From VFJJ01 sp031362415 (GTDB lineage Bacteria > Actinomycetota > Acidimicrobiia > IMCC26256 > VFJJ01): a DNA stretch of 10,046 nt. Shown piece by piece: positions 1 to 6,131 of this stretch. The notes below the pieces were generated by a model that saw only the letters and a program-made list of their open reading frames with translations, was not told where the DNA came from and made no database searches. The stretch lies in assembly GCA_031362415.1 (NCBI GenBank), contig JANLSK010000100.1, forward strand, positions 1 to 10,046, given 5' to 3'. How positions within the stretch are numbered: position 1 is the stretch's first letter; each line of letters opens with the position of its first letter. A program made the translations under genes and the position numbers.

Positions 1-2
1 AT

Positions 3-755
3 TACGGCGACGCTCATAACCACGACGACACGACTGCACCGAACACGAACCTGCAGCCCGGACAAGACACGAACATCCTCCTCGAGCGGACGAAAGCGCA
101 GAACTTCCGCAGCACACAGGCGCTGGACTACGGCGCGAAGATCTCTGGCTGCACGGTGCACTTCGTCGACGACGGCGTGGACACTGCGTTCCTCCATCCC
201 GGTACGTCGGGCGACACGGCGCTGGCCCGCCACCTCGCGTTCCTCGGTCGCTACTACGACTGGGCGAGAGAGGGGACGCACATCCCGGTCCTCGACCGGG
301 CACTCGACGTGCTGGCGGCCACGATGCCGGCCACCGAGCGCAGCGTTGTGAACTGGGGCGACAGCCGTCCCGGCAACATCATCTACCGCGACTTCGAGCC
401 CGTGGCCGTGCTCGACTGGGAGATGGCCGGCGTGGGTCCACCCGAGCTCGACGTGGCGTGGGCCACGTTCTTCCAACGGTTCTGGGCGTTCATAGGGGGC
501 CTCTACGGTGCCGCTGGCGTTCCCGAGATGTTCGGTCGCGACACGACCGCGGCCACGTACGAGCGCCTCTCGGGCGTTGGGCTCGACGACCTCGCCTGGT
601 ACGAGGCGGCCGCAGGCGTGCGTTTCGGGATCATCCTGGTGCGCATGAGCCACCGCAGCGTGGCCTTCGGCATGGCGAAGCCGCCCGCGGATCCCGACGA
701 CCACGTCATGTTCGGTCCGCTCCTCGCGCAGTTGCTGGCCGAGCTTCGCCCCTGA
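3..755 (+). CDS. Phosphotransferase (APH/ACAD10-like) family protein, 5' partial, with a PurN-like N-terminal segment
   Basis: The frame is open from the window edge to TGA at 753-755. From about 186 onward it reads as an aminoglycoside-phosphotransferase/choline-kinase-fold protein of the ACAD10-like group. The catalytic loop reads NWGDSRPGN (Asp codon 360-362, Asn codon 375-377), with Trp in place of the usual His. The metal-binding segment VLDWEMAGVGP follows (Asp codon 414-416). Family members phosphorylate small hydroxylated molecules or acyl-CoA-linked hydroxyls using ATP in the cytosol; the substrate here is unknown. The N-lobe of about 150-200 residues that normally precedes the loop is missing. 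In its place, 105-185 encodes a PurN-like stretch and 3-104 encodes nothing recognised. The GTG at 156 lies inside the PurN-like part and is not a convincing start. The C-terminal half is a confident family call; the N-terminal half is probably a fusion or assembly artefact. Confidence 0.75.
   Translation, partial: YGDAHNHDDTTAPNTNLQPGQDTNILLERTKAQNFRSTQALDYGAKISGCTVHFVDDGVDTAFLHPGTSGDTALARHLAFLGRYYDWAREGTHIPVLDRALDVLAATMPATERSVVNWGDSRPGNIIYRDFEPVAVLDWEMAGVGPPELDVAWATFFQRFWAFIGGLYGAAGVPEMFGRDTTAATYERLSGVGLDDLAWYEAAAGVRFGIILVRMSHRSVAFGMAKPPADPDDHVMFGPLLAQLLAELRP
105..185 (+). other. PurN-like (phosphoribosylglycinamide formyltransferase) segment, about 27 codons
   Basis: In the same frame as the phosphotransferase, these bases encode QALDYGAKISGCTVHFVDDG followed by VDT. 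This closely matches the remembered PurN C-terminal core, of the type ALxYGVKVTGCTVHFVDxGVDTGPII, which forms part of the folate/GAR site. The match stops just before the expected GPII, where the phosphotransferase sequence takes over. Upstream, the expected PurN substrate-loop motif (HPSLLPxF) is absent. Bases 1-120 are about 59% GC by hand count, against about 70% at 181-300. This is a fragment, not a working enzyme. The call rests on memory of the family, not on an alignment. Confidence 0.6.
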
Positions 756-769
756 CCACTGCGGCGGGG

Positions 770-798
770 TTGAGCGGAACAGCGTTCTCAGCTAGTGT
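770..798 (+). promoter_or_regulatory. Candidate promoter of the amidohydrolase-TetR-P450 operon
   Basis: A -35-like TTGAGC (770-775) and a -10-like TAGTGT (793-798, fitting the actinobacterial TANNNT pattern) are separated by exactly 17 bases. The spacer holds a small dyad, GAAC-AGC-GTTC (777-787), placed where a repressor such as the operon's own TetR could block polymerase. Predicted transcription would start near 805, giving a leader of about 80 bases. This comes from pattern matching only. Confidence 0.4.
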
Positions 799-822
799 CC
801 ACCGCGTTCCACCGACGGTCGA

Positions 823-846
823 CCGCACGCCCCATGTGCGTGGCGG
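823..846 (+). other. Hairpin in the leader of the amidohydrolase operon
   Basis: CCGCACGC (823-830) pairs with GCGTGGCGG (838-846). They form an 8-base-pair GC-rich stem with one bulged G and a 7-base loop. It lies downstream of the candidate promoter and ends 30 bases before the ribosome-binding site. It could stabilise the mRNA or modulate transcription, but GC-rich DNA forms such stems often by chance. Confidence 0.35.
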
Positions 847-876
847 AGATCGACGCAGCCGATCACCCGGGCCCAT

Positions 877-881
877 GGAGG
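877..881 (+). promoter_or_regulatory. Ribosome-binding site GGAGG deciding the amidohydrolase 1 start
   Basis: GGAGG ends one base before GTG 883 and four bases before ATG 886. The GTG is too close to be used, so ATG 886 is the better start, although four bases is still at the short end. Confidence 0.55.
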
Positions 882-885
882 CGTG

Positions 886-2073
886 ATGGATCTCGCGTAC
901 CGACCGATCGATGCCGACAACCACTACTACGAGCCGCTCGACGCGTTCACCCGCTACCAAGACACGGCGATGCGCAACCGCGGCGTCCAGATCCTCAACG
1001 AGGGCAAGCGGGCGTACATCGTCATCGGCGGGCGGGTCAATCGTTTCATCGCCAACCCCACCTTCGATCCGGTGATCGTGCCCGGCTGCGTCGAGCTCTT
1101 GTTCCGGGGCCAGATCCCCGAGGGTGTCGAACCTGCGTCGCTGTCGCAGGTGGAACCCATCCATCCTGAGTATCGCGATCGTCAGCGTCGCCTCGAGGTG
1201 ATGGACGAGCAGAACCTGGCGGCGATCTTCTTGTTCCCGACCCTCGGCTGCGGGGTGGAGCAGGCACTGCGCGACGACCCCGGCGCCACCATGGCCTGCC
1301 TCTCGGCGTTCAACCGGTGGCTCGAGGACGACTGGGGCTTCGCGCACGAGAATCGCATCTTTCCCGCTCCGATGCTCTCGCTGGCCGACCCCGACGCGGC
1401 CGTGGCCGAGGTGGCATCGCTGCTCGAGCGGGGCGCCCGGCTCATCCACATCCGTCCGGCCCCGGTGCCCGCTGCCGGCAAACCCCGCTCGTTCGGCCAT
1501 CCCGACCACGACCGGGTGTGGGCGATGCTGGCCGAGGCCGGTGTCCCGGTGGCGTTCCACCTCGGCGACAGCGGCTACCTGCGCTACGCCGGGGCGTGGG
1601 GCATGAACGAGAACTTCGAGCCCTTCGCCCGCAAGGCCGATCCGCTCGAGTCGGTGCTGGTCGACGACCGGGCCATCTACGACACCATGGCCTCGATGAT
1701 CGTGCACCGGGTGTTCCATCGTCACCCCACGTTGCGGGTGGCGAGCATCGAGAACGGCTCCGACTGGGTGGCCCTCCTGGCCAAGCGTCTGCGCAAGAAG
1801 GCGAACCAGGATCCGCGCTCGTTCCCCGTCGACCCGCTCGATGTGTTGCGCACCAACGTGTGGGTGAGCCCGTACTACGAAGAAGACCTGCCGGCGCTGG
1901 CCGACACCATCGGTGTCGGACACATCCTCTTCGGCTCCGACTGGCCCCACGGTGAAGGCCTGGCCGAGCCGCTGCACTTCACCAAGGAGCTCACGGGGTT
2001 CGACGACGACGACGTGCGCCGGATCCTGCGCGACAACGCGCTCGACTACCTTGGTGCGACGGTCGCCACGTGA
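886..2073 (+). CDS. Amidohydrolase family protein (Amidohydro_2, COG2159), first of two
   Basis: A 395-residue protein of the metal-dependent amidohydrolase 2 / ACMSD-like superfamily (TIM barrel, cytosolic). Members hydrolyse C-N or C-O bonds or decarboxylate aromatic and related acids. It opens with IDADNHYYEP (D9, D11, H13), the N-terminal metal-site variant common in this subgroup. Next come AFHLGDSGY with H225 as a probable metal ligand, the strand VASIENGSDW, and FGSDWPHGEG with D352 as the probable C-terminal catalytic Asp. Length is normal for the long COG2159 subgroup. The start is ATG 886, placed by GGAGG at 877-881; GTG 883 is the alternative. It is the first gene of an operon and ends in a 4-base GTGA overlap with a second, shorter amidohydrolase, which suggests coupled translation and perhaps paired function. 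The substrate cannot be read from the sequence. The family call is firm and the reaction is open. Confidence 0.9.
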   Translation: MDLAYRPIDADNHYYEPLDAFTRYQDTAMRNRGVQILNEGKRAYIVIGGRVNRFIANPTFDPVIVPGCVELLFRGQIPEGVEPASLSQVEPIHPEYRDRQRRLEVMDEQNLAAIFLFPTLGCGVEQALRDDPGATMACLSAFNRWLEDDWGFAHENRIFPAPMLSLADPDAAVAEVASLLERGARLIHIRPAPVPAAGKPRSFGHPDHDRVWAMLAEAGVPVAFHLGDSGYLRYAGAWGMNENFEPFARKADPLESVLVDDRAIYDTMASMIVHRVFHRHPTLRVASIENGSDWVALLAKRLRKKANQDPRSFPVDPLDVLRTNVWVSPYYEEDLPALADTIGVGHILFGSDWPHGEGLAEPLHFTKELTGFDDDDVRRILRDNALDYLGATVAT

Positions 2074-2927
2074 GCGGGCCCACGCCTCGACGCGCCCATG
2101 ATTGTCTCATCAACGTTCACTTCGGTGATGCCGACCAACCGGAATGGATGTTCCGGGTCAAGGACGAATACTTCAAGCGCGACGACTCGATCTTCGGGAA
2201 GTGGGAGCTGTCGCGGGTCCTCGACGAGATGGACGCCAATGGTGTCGAACGGGCCGTGGTCACCGCCAATGTCCGCAACCCCAAGGGATCCCCCTTCGAG
2301 TTCGTCGAAGCCCGCCCCGACCGCTTCGCCATGGCCGCCGGAGGATTCGACCTCCTGCGGCCGATGCCGGCGCTGCGAACGCTGGAATCGTTCGTCAAGA
2401 ACCACCCGGTGGCGTTCGTGTCGGTCGGCCCGTCGTTCTGGGGCGACGGGATGTACCCACCGAGCGATGCCGTCTATTACCCGCTGTACACGAAGTGTTG
2501 CGAGCTCGACCTGCCGCTCACGCTCAACACCGGGCTCCCCGGGCCGCCCATCCCCGGTGAGGCCCAGAACCCGATCCACCTCGACCGGGTGTGCGTGCGC
2601 TTCCCGGAGTTGAAGCTGTGCATGATGCACGGCGCCGATCCGTGGTGGGACACGGCCATCCGCTTGATGATCAAGTACCCCAACCTGCACCTGATGACCT
2701 CGGCCTGGGCCCCGAAGTATCTCCCCGAGAGCCTGCTGCACTTCATGCGCACACGGGGCAAGACCAAGGTCATCTTCGCGTCGGACGCACCGGTGCTGTC
2801 GATCACCCGCACGATCTCCGAGGCCGGGCAACTCGATCTCCCCGAGGCGGTCCTCGACAACTACCTGTATGCGAACGCGCAAGCGTTCTACTTCGACCGG
2901 CTCACCGCTCCGGCCGGCTCGACGTGA
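2070..2927 (+). CDS. Amidohydrolase family protein (Amidohydro_2), second of two, with altered N-terminal metal motif
   Basis: A 285-residue amidohydrolase-2 TIM-barrel protein. Visible family marks are a possible metal or active-site His in LCMMHGADPWW (H187) and the terminal Asp in FASDAP (D239), followed by the usual C-terminal helix LYANAQAFYF. The N-terminal strand reads CLINVHFGD, where many family members have [D/E]xHxH. H17 is kept but the first acid is Asn15 and the second His is Phe18, so metal binding may be weaker, different or lost. The start is GTG 2070, which overlaps the previous stop by four bases; no other in-frame start is better. The gene lacks its own ribosome-binding site and probably depends on translational coupling. 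It ends in another GTGA overlap with the TetR gene. It could be a partner or second-step enzyme for amidohydrolase 1; its substrate is unknown. Confidence 0.87.
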   Translation: MSGPTPRRAHDCLINVHFGDADQPEWMFRVKDEYFKRDDSIFGKWELSRVLDEMDANGVERAVVTANVRNPKGSPFEFVEARPDRFAMAAGGFDLLRPMPALRTLESFVKNHPVAFVSVGPSFWGDGMYPPSDAVYYPLYTKCCELDLPLTLNTGLPGPPIPGEAQNPIHLDRVCVRFPELKLCMMHGADPWWDTAIRLMIKYPNLHLMTSAWAPKYLPESLLHFMRTRGKTKVIFASDAPVLSITRTISEAGQLDLPEAVLDNYLYANAQAFYFDRLTAPAGST

Positions 2928-3727
2928 GCAACGCTGCGCTCGATCTCCCCGAGAGCTGCGAGGGGTCGGCTCCGGAAGGCGATTGGCGCGCTCGAGTCGT
3001 TCGGCGATCGGTCGGACCAGCTGCCGACAGGGCCGTCGAGCGAGGACAGGCCATCATCTCGGCGGCGGCTCGAATCGTTCGCCGCTCCGGTGGCGCCGAG
3101 CTCACCATGCACAACGTCGCCCGGGAGGTCGGGCTGTCGTTACGGGCGTTGTACCGGCATTTTTCGGGGAAGGACGATCTGCTCGTCGCCCTCGTCGAGG
3201 AGTCGCAGGTGGTGTTGGCCCGTCTCATCGAATGGCAGGCCGATCGCTTCACCGATCCGCTCGACAAGCTTGGCGCGGCATTGAGTTTCGCCACCGACGC
3301 CCGTCAGCACACCGACCACGACTACAACGTGGCCATGACCCGGTTCGTCGCCGAGGCCTCGGTGAGCGCCCCCGGGGAGATCGGCCGGGCCCGCCAGCCC
3401 GTGGTCGACGTGCTGGCCCGCCTGATCGCCGATGCCATGGCCGCCGGCGAGTTGGCCCCCGGCGACCCGCACGAGGCCGCGGCGTTTGTCCAGCTCGCCT
3501 ACGTCTCCTTCCAGATGAACACCAACCTGGGGAACTCGATCGGGGCGCCCCTGCCCCCACGTGAGCAGCTCATCCGCTTCTGCCTCGGCGGGCTGGGCGC
3601 CAGCCTCCCGCCGTGTTGGGAGTCGCGGTTCCGGGTCGACGACACCGAGGCAGCGAAGCTCAAGCGGCAGGCGATGCGCATCGTCGCCGGACGCGACCCC
3701 GAATCGTCCCGTTCTCAATCTCCGTGA
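2924..3727 (+). CDS. TetR/AcrR family transcriptional regulator
   Basis: A 267-residue one-component repressor-type regulator. The N-terminal DNA-binding domain covers about residues 40-90. Its helix-turn-helix reads LTMHNVAREVGLSLRALYRH (60-79), followed by the family signature FSGKDDLL. The remaining helical domain would bind a small-molecule ligand and dimerise. About 38 residues precede the first helix, which is longer than usual. GTG 2924 overlaps the stop of amidohydrolase 2 (GTGA), and no GTG or ATG lies between it and the helix-turn-helix that would make a better start. The regulator sits inside the operon it presumably controls, between two enzyme genes and the P450, which suggests autoregulation. 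Candidate operators are the dyad at 777-787 and the CGACSGTCG sites. The ligand is unknown; a hydrophobic substrate of the P450 is a reasonable guess. Confidence 0.92.
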   Translation: MSNAALDLPESCEGSAPEGDWRARVVRRSVGPAADRAVERGQAIISAAARIVRRSGGAELTMHNVAREVGLSLRALYRHFSGKDDLLVALVEESQVVLARLIEWQADRFTDPLDKLGAALSFATDARQHTDHDYNVAMTRFVAEASVSAPGEIGRARQPVVDVLARLIADAMAAGELAPGDPHEAAAFVQLAYVSFQMNTNLGNSIGAPLPPREQLIRFCLGGLGASLPPCWESRFRVDDTEAAKLKRQAMRIVAGRDPESSRSQSP

Positions 3728-3749
3728 TCGACCCGAGAAGGAATGCCCG

Positions 3750-4964
3750 ATGACGACCTCCAGCTCCCGCGAGATCCCCGGTAACTCCGACCTCTATTAC
3801 GACCCGTTCGACATCGAGATCGACAAAGACCCGCATCCCTTGTGGCGCCGCATGCGCGACGAGCTGCCCCTGTACCACAACGAGAAGTACGGGTTCTTCG
3901 CGCTCACCCGCTTCGTCGACGTCGAACGGGCGCTCGTCGATTGGGACACCTACCGCTCGGGGAAGGGTTCGACGCTCGAGATCATCCTCGCTGACATCGA
4001 GATGCCCTCCGGGATGATCCTGATGGAGGATCCGCCGCGCCACGACGCGCACCGCGGGTTGATGTCGCGGGTGTTCACGCCCAAGCGGATGAACGCGCTC
4101 GAGGACAAGGTCCGGGCGTTCTGCGCGCAGACCCTCGACCCGCTCGTGGGCTCGGGCGGGTTCGACTTCATCGCCGACCTCGGCGCCTCCATGCCGATGC
4201 GCACCATCGGGATGCTGCTCGGCATCCCCGAGCGCGATCAGGAGGCCATCCGCAAGCGCTACGACGACGGGTTGCGGATCGAGGAGGGCCAAGAGATCAG
4301 GCCCAACGACTTCGCTGCCCAGAACGAGATGTTCGGCGAATACATCGAGTGGCGATCCCAGAACCCGTCCGACGACCTCATGACCGAGCTGATCCTCGCC
4401 GAGTTCGAGGACGAGACGGGCATCAAGCGGCGGCTCACCCGCGACGAGGTGCTCACCTACACGATGCTGCTCGCCGGGGCCGGCAACGAGACCACGACAC
4501 GACTGATCGGGTGGACGGGCAAGCTGCTGGCCGAGCATCCCGCGCAGCGCCGCCAACTGGTCGCCGACCGGAAGCTCGTCCCTCAGGCGATCGAGGAGAT
4601 CCTCCGCTTCGAGGCACCGTCGCCTGTCCAGGCCCGCACGATGACACGCGATGTCGAGCACCACGGCCAGACCGTCCCCGCGGGCAGCATCATGTTGTTG
4701 ATCAACGGTTCGGGGAACCGAGACGAGCGGCACTTCGCCGACGCCGACACGTTCGACATCCACCGAAAGATCGATCACCACCTGAGCTTCGGGTACGGCC
4801 TGCACTTCTGTCTGGGCGCGGCGCTGGCTCGCCTCGAGGGACGGATAGCGCTCGACGAGGTGCTTCAACGCTTCCCCGACTGGGACGTCGACTGGGACAA
4901 TGCCGAGCAGGCGCACACCCCGACCGTCCGCGGCTGGGACCGCCTCCCCGTCGTTGTCCCCTGA
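3750..4964 (+). CDS. Cytochrome P450, bacterial class I type
   Basis: A 404-residue soluble heme monooxygenase. It would insert one oxygen atom from O2 into an organic substrate using electrons from a ferredoxin and its reductase. All core motifs are present: the I-helix oxygen-activation motif LAGAGNETTTR, the K-helix ExxR (EILR), and the heme loop HLSFGYGLHFCLGAALARLEG with the iron-ligand Cys354 (TGT 4809-4811). Length is normal, with no membrane anchor and no fused reductase. The start ATG 3750 is fixed by AGAAGGA (3736-3742) with a 7-base spacer, 22 bases after the TetR stop, so the gene is probably cotranscribed with the amidohydrolases and regulator. It is convergent with the SDR downstream. 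No ferredoxin gene is nearby, so redox partners must come from elsewhere. It resembles the actinobacterial P450s that hydroxylate fatty acids, terpenes or steroids, but the subfamily and substrate cannot be assigned by eye. Confidence 0.96.
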   Translation: MTTSSSREIPGNSDLYYDPFDIEIDKDPHPLWRRMRDELPLYHNEKYGFFALTRFVDVERALVDWDTYRSGKGSTLEIILADIEMPSGMILMEDPPRHDAHRGLMSRVFTPKRMNALEDKVRAFCAQTLDPLVGSGGFDFIADLGASMPMRTIGMLLGIPERDQEAIRKRYDDGLRIEEGQEIRPNDFAAQNEMFGEYIEWRSQNPSDDLMTELILAEFEDETGIKRRLTRDEVLTYTMLLAGAGNETTTRLIGWTGKLLAEHPAQRRQLVADRKLVPQAIEEILRFEAPSPVQARTMTRDVEHHGQTVPAGSIMLLINGSGNRDERHFADADTFDIHRKIDHHLSFGYGLHFCLGAALARLEGRIALDEVLQRFPDWDVDWDNAEQAHTPTVRGWDRLPVVVP

Positions 4965-4990
4965 GTCGGCCGCACGGCGGCGTTCACGCT

Positions 4991-5011
4991 GGGTTCCCGG
5001 CGCCGGGACCC
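4991..5011. terminator. Candidate bidirectional hairpin terminator between P450 and SDR
   Basis: In the 134-base convergent gap, GGGTTCCCG and CGGGACCC pair around a GCGC tetraloop, giving an 8-base-pair stem with one bulged T. No T-run follows on either strand. It may still act as a GC-rich actinobacterial-style terminator for both genes. Confidence 0.4.
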
Positions 5012-5098
5012 AAGGGCGGCATCCTCGGGCGGCGAGCCGGGAGCGCGGCCGGGGAGGTGGCGCCGGTCTTGGCCGACGTCGACGCGTTGTCAGCCCGT

Positions 5099-5854
5099 CT
5101 AGCGGGCCAAGCGCCGCATGGCCCGCAGCCACTTGGCGTGGTCGTTGGCCCGTCCGCGGAAATAGGTGAGGGCTTCGGGGTGGGTGAGGATCAGGAACTC
5201 CTCGGCCTCGATCCCCGCGAGGAGCGCCTCCGCGGCCACCTCGGGCTCGATGGCCCCGTCGACACCGGTTGCGGCCGGATCGGCGTCGTCGGGAGCAACG
5301 GCCAGCATGGGCGTGCGGATGGCGAAGGGGCAGAAGCACGACACGCGAATCCCCCGGTTGCCGTACGTCATCGCCAGCCACTCGGCCAGGGCGAGCGCGG
5401 CGTGCTTGGTGACGCTGTAGGGCGCGCTGATCGGGTCGGCGGTGAGCGCGGCGCCCGATGCGGTCGAGACGAGGTAGCCCTCACCGCGCTCGAGCATCGA
5501 CGGCAGGAGCGCCTGCGCGGCGTGCATGTGCGCCATCACGTGCACCCGCCACAGGTCGTCCCACACCTCGGGGCTCGACATGCCGAGGTTGTCGCCAATC
5601 CCGGCGTTCGACAGGTACACGTCGACGCGGCCGTGGCGCTCCGCGGTCTTGGCGATCGCGGCATGGACACCGGCCGCCGTGGAGATGTCGGCGACGACGC
5701 CGATGCCGCCGACCTCACGAGCGATCCCTGCGACGTCGCCGGCGATGTCGACCACGGTGACGTGCGCGCCCGCCTCCGCAAAGCGTCGACAGACCGCAGC
5801 GCCGAGGCCGCCGACTCCGCCGGTGACGATGGCGACCTTCCCCGAGAGCTCCAT
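5099..5854 (-). CDS. SDR family NAD(P)-dependent oxidoreductase
   Basis: A 251-residue classical short-chain dehydrogenase/reductase (Rossmann fold, cytosolic) that interconverts an alcohol and a ketone. The cofactor glycine motif is TGGVGGLG (11-18). D36 ends the second strand, which favours NAD over NADP. Further motifs are ADI (55-57), NAG (83-85), the catalytic Ser133 in STASGAA, and Tyr146/Lys150 in PYSVTK. The usual Asn of the catalytic tetrad is replaced by His105 (WRVHVMAH), which I recall in an actinobacterial SDR subgroup. The C-terminus (AEEFLILTHPEALTYFRGRA) is also typical of that group. ATG 5854 places the glycine motif at the standard distance; the longer upstream frame has no family sequence. 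The ribosome-binding site is weak. The gene is divergent from the phosphotransferase at 6132 and convergent with the P450, so it may oxidise an alcohol made by the P450 (inference). Confidence 0.93.
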   Translation of the reverse strand: MELSGKVAIVTGGVGGLGAAVCRRFAEAGAHVTVVDIAGDVAGIAREVGGIGVVADISTAAGVHAAIAKTAERHGRVDVYLSNAGIGDNLGMSSPEVWDDLWRVHVMAHMHAAQALLPSMLERGEGYLVSTASGAALTADPISAPYSVTKHAALALAEWLAMTYGNRGIRVSCFCPFAIRTPMLAVAPDDADPAATGVDGAIEPEVAAEALLAGIEAEEFLILTHPEALTYFRGRANDHAKWLRAMRRLAR

Positions 5855-6131
5855 CACCGACCGACAGTGCTCAACGGGTCGACGGTCGCTCGGACCGCCA
5901 GGCGTGACCCGCACGTGACATTCGGGCGCTGACCGACCGTCGCCGCGCCGTGAGTCGGCGCCACATCGCCCCCGTAGCACCTCGACCACTTCATCAGTCC
6001 CCCTTCGATCATCTCGACGCATCCTCGCTCTGATCGCGAAAAGCGAGAAGCTAGCGGTGTCGTCGCCGCGTGGCGACCGTCGCGGCCGCGACGGGCGGCG
6101 GGCACCGCGGACGTGACGAGGGGAGTGGGGC
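5855..6131. promoter_or_regulatory. Divergent intergenic control region between SDR and phosphotransferase
   Basis: These 277 bases hold no credible gene and must carry promoters for both neighbours. Three copies of the near-palindrome CGACSGTCG lie at 5880-5888, 5934-5942 and 6074-6082. Other dyads are CTCGCT/AGCGAG (6024-6047), GTCGCC/GGCGAC (6062-6077) and an 18-base perfect palindrome (6077-6094). A -10-like TAGCGG (6052-6057) in an AGCTAG context resembles the AGCTAG context of the candidate -10 at 793, but I find no good -35. The phosphotransferase ribosome-binding site is GAGGGGAG (6118-6125). Confidence 0.5.
6077..6094. repeat. 18-base perfect palindrome upstream of the phosphotransferase gene
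   Basis: CCGTCGCGGCCGCGACGG reads the same on both strands. It ends 37 bases before GTG 6132 and abuts a second dyad, GTCGCC-GCGT-GGCGAC (6062-6077). It could be an operator or a leader stem; its high GC content raises the odds of chance. Confidence 0.5.

Noticed and set aside
706..1977. 423-codon open frame on the minus strand, opposite amidohydrolase 1
   Set aside because: It is antisense to a clear amidohydrolase gene, has no family motifs and a His/Arg/Val-rich composition. Such mirror frames are common in high-GC DNA.
2056..2070. 15-base match GCGACGGTCGCCACG, inverted copy at 6069-6083
   Set aside because: By a rough estimate, one such match is expected by chance in 10 kb of this composition. 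Only its core motif is retained as a finding.
2591..2923. Upstream extension of the TetR reading frame
   Set aside because: The extra 111 codons overlap amidohydrolase 2 and read as Arg/Pro-rich nonsense. GTG 2924 at the GTGA overlap is far more plausible.
3561..3749. Upstream extension of the P450 reading frame
   Set aside because: It overlaps the TetR 3' end and has Ser/Arg-rich nonsense composition, while ATG 3750 has a good ribosome-binding site and a typical P450 N-terminus.
3660..5381. 573-codon minus-strand open frame opposite the P450
   Set aside because: It is antisense to an intact P450 and part of the SDR, with an Arg/Asp/Val-rich composition and no domain signal.
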